Source: an uncultured Desulfobacter sp. (lineage in GTDB: Bacteria; Desulfobacterota; Desulfobacteria; Desulfobacterales; Desulfobacteraceae). Taken from it: DNA of 64,000 nucleotides. The translations under genes and the position numbers were made by a program. This document shows positions 9,782-18,763 of this stretch, piece after piece; position 1 is the first letter of the stretch; the number at the start of each line of letters is the position of its first letter. The stretch lies in NCBI RefSeq assembly GCF_963666145.1, contig NZ_OY762614.1, forward strand, positions 1,784,001 through 1,848,000, written 5' to 3'. A model generated the notes under the pieces. The model searched no databases and was not told the DNA's origin. It saw nothing but the letters and a program-made list of their open reading frames with translations.

Positions 9782-10408
9782 GCTAAACTCCTTTTCCAGC
9801 TACCTGATTCAAATCAATTCAGTGCAAAACCAAAAACTTTCAAGCCCAACAAGGCTTATCATTCTAAATCAATGAAATGTACCGGCATCAAGATGAAAAA
9901 ATTCCCATGTCATCTGCAATGAAGGGCAAACTGTTTTCAGCAGACCCTTCGGCATAATAAAGCGAACGGAATCAATCAAAACGATGCACAATTTGCACCA
10001 TAGACCATATTTATTTGATTTTTATTAACTGGAATATTCTAAAAACAATCCTTAAATATCGTTCCTCCGGCCTGCCTTTCGCCGCCAGGGAATGAAAACA
10101 TCTATCGTACTAAATGTGCCCAGCCGTTTCATAACAGTGCAAGTTTAGTAACTTAATGCAAATTTCGTTACTTGCAAGATCACCACATTAAAAATTACGA
10201 ATTAAAAATAAATTCTTATGCGAAATTTAAATATGGAATCGTATATTCGTATCACCGTGTTGATCCAATCCCAAATGGGGCGCTGAAAGAAGAAAAGAAG
10301 GAAACAAAGCCACAGCCGGCACAGGCATTGACAATTGCAGCCCAGGCCCTTAGATTCAGGTAACAGCGCTAACCGCGGACGAACAGTGCCGCTTTTTAAG
10401 GAGGCAAA
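9782..10408. other. Divergent intergenic region between the polysaccharide operon and the cupin gene
   Basis: About 630 bases with no convincing gene. It must hold the promoters for the minus-strand polysaccharide operon and the plus-strand cupin operon. A dyad with arms GCAAGT and ACTTGC lies near 10137-10175 and could be an operator or hairpin. A 63-codon open frame at 10172-10363 has no clear start signal and no recognisable product. Confidence 0.5.
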
Positions 10409-10759
10409 ATGAAAGCCACTCACTATACAAATATTCCGGAAACAAAAATAGACAACGACTTGGTCAAACGCGTCACCGGCCGGGTACTCATCGGCAAAGC
10501 GGATGGGGCCCCCAATTTCTGCATGAGAAGATTTGACGTTGAACCCGGCGGCCACGCCCCCCGGCACACCCATGACTGGGAACATGAAATTTATGTGGTT
10601 GAGGGCAAAGGCGAGGTCCTCATTGGGGATCAATGGCATGAGGTGTCCCAGGGCAGTGCGGTCTTTATCCCCCCCAATGCTGATCACCAGATAAAAAACA
10701 GCTCCGATGGGCCTTTGGCCTTTCTTTGCCTGGTACCGTCACAAGCCCCGGAGATGTAA
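10409..10759 (+). CDS. Small cupin-domain protein
   Basis: A 116-residue single-domain cupin. The first cupin motif is PGGHAPRHTHDWEHEIYVVEG (about 46-66), with His, His, Glu and, in the second motif, His (IPPNADHQI) as candidate metal ligands. Start ATG at 10409 follows a strong AAGGAGG. Function is open: such proteins may be isomerases, dioxygenases or sugar/ligand-binding sensors. The stop codon TAA touches the ATG of the next gene, so the two should be co-translated and work together. Confidence 0.85.
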   Translation: MKATHYTNIPETKIDNDLVKRVTGRVLIGKADGAPNFCMRRFDVEPGGHAPRHTHDWEHEIYVVEGKGEVLIGDQWHEVSQGSAVFIPPNADHQIKNSSDGPLAFLCLVPSQAPEM

Positions 10760-12394
10760 ATGAAAACTCCCAGGACCTGTGTCACCCCCCGGGGAGGGTT
10801 TGTGGTGGGTATCCATGAACCCCGATTTGCGGTGGATAATTTCAGGCAAAAAACAAAAAAAGATATGCTTGGCCGGCTGCCCGACGGCAGGCCGGTGGAA
10901 AACCTGACCAATTACCCCCAGGGTCAGGTCCGGGCGGACGCAGCGGATCGGATTTATGAAGTCGCCAATGCATTCCCATTCCGGGGAAGTACATTTATCA
11001 ATTCGGCCTGGGCGGACCACAAGGCAAAGCGGCCGGATACCATACAACTTTCCACCCGGCCGGATTGTTCCTTAACCGCCGGCCTGGAACAGTGGCAAAA
11101 GGAGAAAGGGGGAGCAAACGCGCTTGTGGGCCGGATGCTCACCCTGCTTCCCCGCCCCCTGAAACTGGCCCTGGCCCAGGCGTCTACAGATCCTGACGAC
11201 CTTTGCGCCCTTGCCTGCCTTGCCTGCGACTTTGTATATGATAATGGAGAGGATTGCCCGCCCACGGGTGTTGCCTTTAAAGAAAATGATCAGGGTAGAA
11301 CCTTCCCGGTCATCCACGACCATGATCTCTATGATGTGCTCGGCAACAACCCCGCCCTGCCCGATGCCTACAAAGAGCTGATGGTGCTCAAACCCGGCAT
11401 CCAGGGCAACAGTCCCATTGTGGGAGAAAGCCTGGACAACACCCATGTGTTTGAATATATGCGGGCCAACTCATATATTCCCTGGGGCCACTATGCCAGC
11501 AACATGGCCAACGATCAGATCCGCTACCGGGCGAATGACCTGACCCCGTCCGACATGGCGGGTATCCGGCATCTGTATTACCAGCGCATCTATGCACGTG
11601 TTGCCCGGATGCTGGGTGTGACGGTTCCCGCAACAGACCGCAGCCTCTCTGTAGCGGAACTTGAACAATTGCGTATCGATATCACAAAGGCCATGGCATC
11701 AGATAACCACGGCCTGCAGGACGAGGATTCGGCTTTTTTTACGGGGGCGTTATGGGGATGGAATTTCGGATTCGGGTTTGCCCAGTCCGGACACCGGCTG
11801 CATGCCTCCCACCAGATGATCCACCAGCAGAACGCCATGATCCCGGAAAACATCTTGGACAATGACGGCAACCCTTACGCCTGTTTTGCCTGCGGGGATC
11901 TCGTGACCGACTTTATCCAGGATTACAAGGCCGCCCACAACACCGATTTTTTCACCGCCTTCATCCAGGCCATTGAAACCAATCAACGCACCGACATGAA
12001 TCCGGACGGCCCCGACGATCTGGTGGTGTGGGAAAATGACGAGGTGATGCTCTTCGCCCCCAAGGCCCAGGTCAGTGAATGGGAGCTGATGCTGATGACC
12101 AAAGCCCCCTGCTCCCATGTGCTTGCCGCAGATACGCAGACCCGGGAGGCCCTGGACACAGGCATCCGCATTGCCATCCAGACCCTGGAAACCTTAGGGG
12201 CACAGATGGTCACAAGTGTGGAGTTTTCAGGCCGCTTTAACAGCCCGGTCACCGACCAGCACCTGGTCTACTCGTTTATCCCCCGGCTTCCCTATGCACC
12301 GGGCACCTTTTCCGAGGCCCAGATGCGCTTTATAAGCGGATGCTACCCCGAAGATTTCGCCCTTGCCTGCCGCAACGTCCTGAATAAAGGATAA
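10760..12394 (+). CDS. Unrecognised 544-residue protein, possible remote GalT/HIT relative
   Basis: A long soluble protein with no signal peptide or membrane segment. I do not recognise the family with confidence. Features: a Cys at 'RPDCS' (about 101), CALACLAC near 150, a His-rich stretch SGHRLHASHQMIHQQ (about 348-362), and YACFACGD near 377-384 that could bind metal. The C-terminal part (about 425-540: VWENDEVMLFAPKA ... DQHLVYSFIPRLPY ... GCYPEDFALACR) resembles in order and spacing the second half of GalT-type HIT-fold nucleotidyltransferases. That resemblance is by eye only. The gene starts on the base after the cupin stop codon, so a shared pathway is likely. Its own ribosome-binding site is weak. 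Confidence 0.5.
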   Translation: MKTPRTCVTPRGGFVVGIHEPRFAVDNFRQKTKKDMLGRLPDGRPVENLTNYPQGQVRADAADRIYEVANAFPFRGSTFINSAWADHKAKRPDTIQLSTRPDCSLTAGLEQWQKEKGGANALVGRMLTLLPRPLKLALAQASTDPDDLCALACLACDFVYDNGEDCPPTGVAFKENDQGRTFPVIHDHDLYDVLGNNPALPDAYKELMVLKPGIQGNSPIVGESLDNTHVFEYMRANSYIPWGHYASNMANDQIRYRANDLTPSDMAGIRHLYYQRIYARVARMLGVTVPATDRSLSVAELEQLRIDITKAMASDNHGLQDEDSAFFTGALWGWNFGFGFAQSGHRLHASHQMIHQQNAMIPENILDNDGNPYACFACGDLVTDFIQDYKAAHNTDFFTAFIQAIETNQRTDMNPDGPDDLVVWENDEVMLFAPKAQVSEWELMLMTKAPCSHVLAADTQTREALDTGIRIAIQTLETLGAQMVTSVEFSGRFNSPVTDQHLVYSFIPRLPYAPGTFSEAQMRFISGCYPEDFALACRNVLNKG

Positions 12395-12414
12395 GCGCGG
12401 ACGCAAGAGAAACC

Positions 12415-12879
12415 TCACACAACCGGTTTCCTGCGGTAAATCAACATGCTTGGCGAAGCCAGCCCGAATGCAATAGCACCCAGAATAAAAAGGGTCTTAA
12501 GCCCGTTTTCCGCAGCCACACTCAGGGTCTGGTCTGTAAAATGGCCCGAGGCAATGGCCACAACGGCAATCATGGTATTGTAGGCAAAGGTGCCCGGAAT
12601 CATGTGAATGATGGCGGCAACGGTAATGACTTTCGGGTGGGCCCGGTATTTCTGGCCCCATCCGATACCGTAAAAACTGACACAGGCCGAGGCCACAAAG
12701 GTTGACCAGATAATGTGCAGGCCGTGGTGCATTAAAAAAAATTTCACAAAATAGCCTAAAAACCCGCCAATGGCGCAAAAGACAAGCTGTCTGGCCGGGA
12801 CGTTAAAGGCCATGGCAAACCCCAGGGCCGGGACCATGGCATACGAACAATTGAGCAGAAATCCAAAATCGATTCCCAT
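12415..12879 (-). CDS. Threonine/serine (or dicarboxylate) exporter small subunit, YjjB/DUF3815 family
   Basis: A 154-residue membrane protein with about four to five hydrophobic segments and the family-like AAIIHMIPGTFAYNTM stretch near 88-103. It corresponds to the C-terminal half of ThrE-type exporters and to E. coli YjjB. It lies three bases after the DUF1212 partner gene, and the split pair together should form one transporter. Substrate is unknown: threonine/serine export (ThrE) and succinate export (YjjPB) are both known for the family. Confidence 0.82.
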   Translation of the reverse strand: MGIDFGFLLNCSYAMVPALGFAMAFNVPARQLVFCAIGGFLGYFVKFFLMHHGLHIIWSTFVASACVSFYGIGWGQKYRAHPKVITVAAIIHMIPGTFAYNTMIAVVAIASGHFTDQTLSVAAENGLKTLFILGAIAFGLASPSMLIYRRKPVV

Positions 12880-12882
12880 CTT

Positions 12883-13659
12883 TTATATCCCCAATATATT
12901 CATGGCGCAGATCATGCCAAGGGCCGTGGCCAGGGTGATCAGGGAGGCCGAAATCCACCGGGCCACCCCCATGTTCTTAAACCCTTTGACCATATCGGAA
13001 AGGGCATTGACCAGGGGAAAGCCCGGGACAAACAGCAGCACGGAAGAGTGCACCGCGATGGAAGGGTCGGCACCGATCTTGAATTTCAGCGCCAACCCCG
13101 ACAGGCAGGTGCACACCAGGGCCGCGAAAAAGAAGCAGGCCACCGGGCCGAATGCCCGCTGCTGTAATTCCCGGAGCACGGTTTTCCCCAGGGTGGCGGC
13201 GGCAAAGGTAACCAGACACACTTGAATGTCGCCCCCGGCCAACTTGGCGAAAAAAGCGCAGGAAATTCCGATGGCAACGGCCACCAGATGCTTGTTATAG
13301 GTTGTGGCGTCCAGGTTGAAAATGCGCCTTTCCATCTCTTCAATGGAAAGGCGCCCCTGCTGGGCCAGAATGATGGTCTTTTCAACGGCCATCACCTTGC
13401 CCATATTCACACCCCGGTCCGGACATTTGGCCGTCAGGGTGGCCCATTTGTCCGCTTTCATCACCGACACAACCATGGAACTTGAGGACAAAGATATCTC
13501 TGTGAAGGCCATACCGTATATGGCCCCGGTCCGTTCAATAAAATTTCTGATCAAGGCGCTTTCGGCACCATACTCAAGCAGGTTGCGCCCCACAGCCACA
13601 CAGACCCGCAGCACATGGTTCAACTCCTGCTCAAGATTTTTTCTTTCTGTATACATCAC
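12883..13659 (-). CDS. Threonine/serine (or dicarboxylate) exporter large subunit, YjjP/DUF1212 family
   Basis: A 258-residue protein with the DUF1212 N-terminus: the RNLLEYGAES helix is followed by a soluble region and then about five membrane segments, including GLALKFKIGADPSIAVHSSVL and LFVPGFPLVNALSD. This is the ThrE N-terminal half, equivalent to E. coli YjjP. The partner YjjB-like gene follows after three bases. It lies next to two glutamate dehydrogenase genes, so an amino-acid or 2-oxoacid export role is plausible but unproven. Confidence 0.85.
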   Translation of the reverse strand: MMYTERKNLEQELNHVLRVCVAVGRNLLEYGAESALIRNFIERTGAIYGMAFTEISLSSSSMVVSVMKADKWATLTAKCPDRGVNMGKVMAVEKTIILAQQGRLSIEEMERRIFNLDATTYNKHLVAVAIGISCAFFAKLAGGDIQVCLVTFAAATLGKTVLRELQQRAFGPVACFFFAALVCTCLSGLALKFKIGADPSIAVHSSVLLFVPGFPLVNALSDMVKGFKNMGVARWISASLITLATALGMICAMNILGI

Positions 13660-13685
13660 GTTTTTATACTATTGCTAAACCTAAA

Positions 13686-15035
13686 TTAAACAAGACCCTG
13701 ATCCATCATGGCGTCCGCCACTTTAACAAAACCGGCAATATTGGCACCGTTCATGTAATTGCCAGGGGTTCCATATTCTTCCGCCGCATCCAGGCAGGCG
13801 TGGTGAATGCTTTGCATGATGCCTTTAAGCTTGGCTTCAACCTCATCTCTGGTCCATTTAATGCGCATGGAGTTCTGGGACATCTCAAGGCCGGAAACCG
13901 CCACGCCCCCGGCATTGGAAGCTTTGCCCGGCGCATAAAGCAGTTTGTTATCCAGAAAAATATCAATGGCGTCAGGGGTGGAGGGCATATTGGCCCCTTC
14001 GCACACAAGATAGACACCATTGTTCACCAGGTTCTGGGCATCCTTGGCATTGATTTCATTCTGGGTGGCCGAAGGAAAGGCGCAGTCGGCTTTATGATTC
14101 CACAAAGGATTATGGTCCTGGTTGGGGTCAAGATCCGTATACTGAGCCTTGGGATATTTCTCCACATACTCTTTGATCCGTGCCCGCTTAACATTTTTAA
14201 GATACATGATCCACTGCAGGCGGGTTTCGTCAATGCAGTCCTCGTCATAAATATAGCCGGTGGAATCGGACAGGGTCACCACCTTTCCGCCCAGCTGGTT
14301 GATCTTCTGGGTGGTATACTGGGCCACATTACCGGCACCGGACACCAGGCAGACCTTATCTTTGAGGCTTTCATTGCGGGTCCCCAGCATCTCATCGGCA
14401 AAAAAAGCAGAGCCGTATCCTGTGGCCTCGGGCCGGATCAGCGAGCCGCCCCAGTTCAAGGCCTTGCCGGTCAGCACACCGGAAAACTCATTTTTCAACT
14501 TTTTATACATGCCGAAAAGAAATCCGATCTCCCGGCCCCCCACCCCGATATCTCCTGCCGGGACATCCGTGTTATTGCCGATGTGGCGGTACAATTCCGT
14601 CATAAAACTCTGGCAGAACCGCATCACCTCAAAGTCGGATTTCCCCTTGGGATCAAAGTCCGACCCGCCTTTTCCACCCCCCATGGGAAGGGTGGTCAAC
14701 GCATTTTTAAACACCTGCTCAAAGGCCAGAAACTTCAAAATAGACAGGTTCACAGACGGATGAAACCTCAAGCCCCCCTTGTAAGGACCGATGGCGGAAT
14801 TCATCTGGATGCGAAATCCTCTGTTCACCTGTACCTGGCCCTGGTCATCCACCCAGGGCACCCGGAACTGAATCACACGTTCCGGTTCCACTATGCGCTC
14901 CATGATGGCTGCATGCCGGTATTCCGGATTTTTATCAAGCACCGGTTTAACCGATCCCATCACCTCATAAACCGCCTGATGGAACTCTTTTTCGTAGGGG
15001 TCTCTGCCGCTGACAATATCCATTATCGTTCCCAT
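13686..15035 (-). CDS. gdhA: NADP-specific glutamate dehydrogenase
   Basis: A 449-residue protein of the usual length for hexameric small-type GDH. Conserved parts include the substrate-binding core PMGGGKGGSDFDPKGKSD (about 124-141) with the catalytic lysine region, PAGDIGVGGREIG (about 167-179), the Rossmann loop VSGAGNVAQYT (about 240) and SNAGGVAVSGLEMSQN near the C-terminus. It makes glutamate from 2-oxoglutarate, ammonium and NADPH. It is preceded by AGGAGGCGATGTAAT. It stands 140 bases from a large NAD-dependent GDH on the same strand, with a strong hairpin between. Confidence 0.93.
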   Translation of the reverse strand: MGTIMDIVSGRDPYEKEFHQAVYEVMGSVKPVLDKNPEYRHAAIMERIVEPERVIQFRVPWVDDQGQVQVNRGFRIQMNSAIGPYKGGLRFHPSVNLSILKFLAFEQVFKNALTTLPMGGGKGGSDFDPKGKSDFEVMRFCQSFMTELYRHIGNNTDVPAGDIGVGGREIGFLFGMYKKLKNEFSGVLTGKALNWGGSLIRPEATGYGSAFFADEMLGTRNESLKDKVCLVSGAGNVAQYTTQKINQLGGKVVTLSDSTGYIYDEDCIDETRLQWIMYLKNVKRARIKEYVEKYPKAQYTDLDPNQDHNPLWNHKADCAFPSATQNEINAKDAQNLVNNGVYLVCEGANMPSTPDAIDIFLDNKLLYAPGKASNAGGVAVSGLEMSQNSMRIKWTRDEVEAKLKGIMQSIHHACLDAAEEYGTPGNYMNGANIAGFVKVADAMMDQGLV

Positions 15036-15085
15036 ATTACATCGCCTCCTGTTTTAAGGGTCACTCGCGCCTGAACGAAAATACT

Positions 15086-15173
15086 ATTGTTTGGACGACG
15101 TGGTAGCGGGGCGTATGCCCGCAAAGTTACCCGGATGCAAACCTGAACATGGGTAACTTTGCGTTCAAACAAT
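15086..15173. repeat. Nested inverted repeat between the two glutamate dehydrogenase genes
   Basis: An inner perfect 13-base inverted repeat (CGCAAAGTTACCC at 15120-15132 and its complement at 15151-15163) sits inside outer arms ATTGTTTG (15086-15093) and CAAACAAT (15166-15173). It begins only a few bases after the NAD-GDH stop codon at 15176 and lacks a clear T-run, so it may be a terminator/processing hairpin or a member of an intergenic repeat family. The TTTGGACGA edge also occurs in the hairpin after nhaD (62411). Confidence 0.6.
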
Positions 15174-15175
15174 AC

Positions 15176-18100
15176 TTATTTTCCGTCGTTGAAAAGATCG
15201 GCCATGGCACCTGCAAAATCGCCGACGGCCTTTTGAACATATTCTTCCCAATTTGTACCATGTCTATAGAAGGCCATGGAAGCAATTTTTTTGGTAATAA
15301 TCGCATTTCGGTAGGACTTGAGCTTTTCTGCGTTCATGATCTTTAAAACGGCGTCTTTGCCCATACTTTCGGCCAGCACTTTGGGGATATAGGTTTGCAG
15401 CACTTTCCACAAAAGTTCTTCATCGGCGACAACCTCGTCAATGTGGTTGGCCACCACCCCCTGGAAGGAGAAAATCTCTTCGCTGGTCTTCTCGGAGAGT
15501 ACAAACAGGGGCACACTGGTATCCGATTCGTGGATGCGGATGAGCATGGAGGTTTCAGCCCGGGCATAGGTGGCCACAAGATCCATGATATCCCGGATCA
15601 GTGCCCAGCGGGTATCCACATGGTTCAGGAGGCGCTCTTCGTAATCATCTTCCAGCAGAAAGGCGGTCAGCACCTCGGCCACGGCAGAGGAGAACACCCC
15701 GCCCTTGTTGGCGGAACTGTCTTTGATCTGCTTGATGCCCGTGGATGAGGCAATGAATCGCCGGGCTGCATCGTCAAAAAAGACATTGGCCCCTTCCACG
15801 ATGTATTTTAATTCGGCAAAGTTTTCGGTAAACACCCGGACATTGCCCCGGTTGATGGTATCCTTGAATCCGCCGCAGGGAATAAACGCCTGGATATTTG
15901 CCTGTTCAATATATTTCCGGGTGGCCGGATCGGTCAGAAAATTTCTATGGAATACAGCGCCGTCAGCCACCAGGGTGCCGTCGGGCAGGGATATATCTTT
16001 GCCTTTCAGGGGCACCATAAAACCCTTAGGGCCAAGCTTTTCCACCGGATATCCCAAAGAGTTTACCCGGGGGGCAGTGTGGCGCATGAAGGCAATCTGG
16101 GTCAACGTCTGGCGGTCCAGGCCGTCCGGATCAAACAAAATAGACCCGCCATCAATGACCAGGCAGATTTTGCCTTTGTAGCACTGAATCTCATTGGCAC
16201 CCAGATCGCCGTCCGGGCCGCCGGTAATCATCAGATTTAAATCCGCCTCTTTTACCCCGTAGTGGTCTATCATGGTGCGAAATGCCCCCATGACAGAAGT
16301 CGTCGTCATGCCGCTGATCTCAATCTTGTTGCCGATACGCTGCCAAATCTCTTCCATGTCCGAGGCAATCATATCGGTTTTTCCGTTCACGGCAAGTTCC
16401 GTTGAATTTTCGTCATGGACCAATAACCCGAACAGATCCCCGTTATCAAGGATACCGTAGGTGTCATGGGGAATACCGAAACTTTTACCCGTGGTAATGG
16501 TCCGCCAGTGGTCGTATCCCCGCTCCTTTGCCCGCAGGGCCACCTTGTCCATCAACGGCGCTGTCCCCTCGTCCGGGCCAAAGAAGATCATTTCCGGCTT
16601 TTTATAGTGATCCACCACATCCTGATCCGGCAGCATCAAATCCATGATGCCGTCGGTGTAGTCATACAGGGCCTGCATGCTGTAGGTGGCGTACAAGGGA
16701 TGGGGCACCACCACCCCTTTGGAACCGCTTTCGCAGATATCCTTATGTTTCAGGCGCTGGGCCTTGGGCCCTAACGCATAATTGAGCATCACGGCGTTGT
16801 CCAGCTCCAGGGCATGATTGCCCGGCGTGACCCGGATCATGCGAAGCCCGCCCCGGGCAATGTCGTCGGCCCGAAGGTGGGTGCCGGTGGCATAGTGGCC
16901 GTTGACAAAAAAGACACCGAAGACAAACTGCTCAAATACCAGGGGGTCCAAAATACGATTGTCCATCCTGAAGGCAAAGGATCGCTTTTCAGGTTTATAA
17001 AAATTGGTCTTTAAGGTGGCACGGATAAATTTGAACATGAACGCAAAAATATCCCGGCCCAGGGGATTGTCCATGAATCTGACGGCCAGGGTATTCTCGA
17101 ACCCTGCCCAGGCACGGTTCAGTTTATCTTCATCGCAATCGCAGGGCCCTGAAGGATTAAACCTGTCATCAAACAGCTTAAACAACACCTTAACCAGGTC
17201 GGGATTGGCGCAGACGGTCTCCATAATTTTGCGGGACACATAGGTGAACTTGTTGGATTCGTGGACCCTGGAGGCGAATGCGGCCTTGTGATCGGCATTT
17301 TCCAGGCTGTCCATGATCTCTTTGTCACCGTGGGTGCCCCGTTCCTTATAAATAAACATATGGGTAAAATCCACGGCATTTCCGGCAAAAAGCATCTGCC
17401 GGAAACTTAAGGTGCCGTCCACGTAAAGCCTGATGATTTCAGACACCCTGAAACTTAAAAATGCCCGCAGATCATCAATGATCAGCTCTTGCAGGCTTCC
17501 GGACAAATCGCCGGAGACATAGATGGAGCAGATGGATGAGGGAACGCCGGCTTTTGTCCGGTAGGGCTCCCAGTACGCCCGGGTAATGGTCAGGCCATGG
17601 TCGGAAAATAATTTGCGCAGCAGCCCCACCTGGGGCTTTTCAAAATCAGAATTAAACATGAACCGGGTTTCGGCGGTATCGGCCATGGGAAACATCTCAA
17701 TCACCGGGGTCACTTCGTTTTCCACGGTTTCCAGAAACATTTCGTAACGGCTGCGGGTCAGCTTGGGCGTCTGGTCATATTTTCTGTCCAGGCCAAAAAG
17801 AAAACGGGATCCGGACAATTTGTCCGCCGGCATATCGAGAATGGTTGCGGCCCAGAATACATAAGTGTAGTACTCTTTTTCCGGATTGTAATAGTATTCC
17901 CTGCGGTGGCCCACCAGCTGGCTGTCCAACATGGTCTCCATGGCCTGCCGGGTTTCGGCGGTGGCAATGCGAACCCTCGGGGCATGCGTGTTCTCCCAAA
18001 GCGAAAAATCAATGTCCGCCACCCAGGGGAACAGATCAACACAATCGTCTCGAACCCGAAGACCTTTGGCAATGGAGGAAAGTATATTGGTCAATAAATC

Positions 18101-18310
18101 CTTGGTTATAGTTTCAAAAAAATAGGGGGGTAACCCCAAATCATGAAGCAGGATACCGGCGGCTCTGTTAATGCAGTCGGCAGTGATCAAGCCTTGGGCG
18201 GAAAGATCAATGACCGCTTCATACAAAAGACTTGGGTTAAGGTTAACACGTTCGGCCTGTTTAATGATGTAAGTCCCAGGTGAGACGGGACTTTTGATGC
18301 TGGTTTCCAT
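15176..18310 (-). CDS. Large NAD-dependent glutamate dehydrogenase (about 115-kDa class)
   Basis: A 1044-residue protein. The long N-terminal half is specific to large GDHs. The catalytic core begins near residue 480: ARGGLRMIRVTPG, the GSKGVVVPHP stretch, FFGPDEGTAP, GKSFGIPHDTYG and the GGPDGDLGANE nucleotide-domain signature (about 693-703). The length fits the 115-kDa class (yeast Gdh2-like) rather than the 180-kDa bacterial class. It oxidises glutamate to 2-oxoglutarate and ammonium with NAD. With the NADP enzyme downstream, the cell has separate anabolic and catabolic GDHs. The start ATG at 18310 follows AAGGAGACTTC. Confidence 0.9.
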   Translation of the reverse strand: METSIKSPVSPGTYIIKQAERVNLNPSLLYEAVIDLSAQGLITADCINRAAGILLHDLGLPPYFFETITKDLLTNILSSIAKGLRVRDDCVDLFPWVADIDFSLWENTHAPRVRIATAETRQAMETMLDSQLVGHRREYYYNPEKEYYTYVFWAATILDMPADKLSGSRFLFGLDRKYDQTPKLTRSRYEMFLETVENEVTPVIEMFPMADTAETRFMFNSDFEKPQVGLLRKLFSDHGLTITRAYWEPYRTKAGVPSSICSIYVSGDLSGSLQELIIDDLRAFLSFRVSEIIRLYVDGTLSFRQMLFAGNAVDFTHMFIYKERGTHGDKEIMDSLENADHKAAFASRVHESNKFTYVSRKIMETVCANPDLVKVLFKLFDDRFNPSGPCDCDEDKLNRAWAGFENTLAVRFMDNPLGRDIFAFMFKFIRATLKTNFYKPEKRSFAFRMDNRILDPLVFEQFVFGVFFVNGHYATGTHLRADDIARGGLRMIRVTPGNHALELDNAVMLNYALGPKAQRLKHKDICESGSKGVVVPHPLYATYSMQALYDYTDGIMDLMLPDQDVVDHYKKPEMIFFGPDEGTAPLMDKVALRAKERGYDHWRTITTGKSFGIPHDTYGILDNGDLFGLLVHDENSTELAVNGKTDMIASDMEEIWQRIGNKIEISGMTTTSVMGAFRTMIDHYGVKEADLNLMITGGPDGDLGANEIQCYKGKICLVIDGGSILFDPDGLDRQTLTQIAFMRHTAPRVNSLGYPVEKLGPKGFMVPLKGKDISLPDGTLVADGAVFHRNFLTDPATRKYIEQANIQAFIPCGGFKDTINRGNVRVFTENFAELKYIVEGANVFFDDAARRFIASSTGIKQIKDSSANKGGVFSSAVAEVLTAFLLEDDYEERLLNHVDTRWALIRDIMDLVATYARAETSMLIRIHESDTSVPLFVLSEKTSEEIFSFQGVVANHIDEVVADEELLWKVLQTYIPKVLAESMGKDAVLKIMNAEKLKSYRNAIITKKIASMAFYRHGTNWEEYVQKAVGDFAGAMADLFNDGK

Positions 18311-18763
18311 GAAGTCTCCTTGGATTTGACATGCTCATTTTGATCAAACGGTCTGCTTCTATACCCTTAGCCATACAGGGTCAATAATAAAGTTAGGCAT
18401 TCATAAAAATAAGCACACGTTTTTTAATCCAGTCGAAACTCAATTTCTTAGTGCTTAAACGAGATCCTATAACTCGATAACCCCGTTTTTAGGGAATTTG
18501 TTCAAATTCAAGGCGGAAACAATTGATAGCCTTAATTTGGATGAAAATTTTAGATTGAAAGAGACAATTTATATGGAACATTATCACGATTTAAACTATA
18601 TTACAAATCTGTTGAACATTTCATCAAATTTGACGATAAAACAATTTCATATGAGGAACTAAAGACATTGAAAGATGTCTCCTGACGCCTAAAGCGTCTC
18701 TCTGATCCGTTATAAAAAAACAATCAAATGTAAAATTTATAATCACCACAAACAAAGGAGAAG
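18311..18763. other. Divergent intergenic region, NAD-GDH / chemoreceptor
   Basis: About 450 AT-rich bases that must carry the promoters of the large GDH (minus) and the chemoreceptor gene (plus). I see no long open frame, no clear sigma-54 site and no tRNA. A 29-codon ATG frame near 18573 has no supporting ribosome-binding site and is not called. Confidence 0.5.

Noticed and set aside
13800..15074. Long plus-strand open frame (424 codons) opposite gdhA
   Set aside because: Low-complexity His/Gly-rich antisense shadow of a strongly conserved gdhA gene; no ribosome site.
18573..18663. 29-codon ATG frame upstream of the chemoreceptor gene
   Set aside because: No ribosome-binding site and AT-rich composition; not distinguishable from chance.
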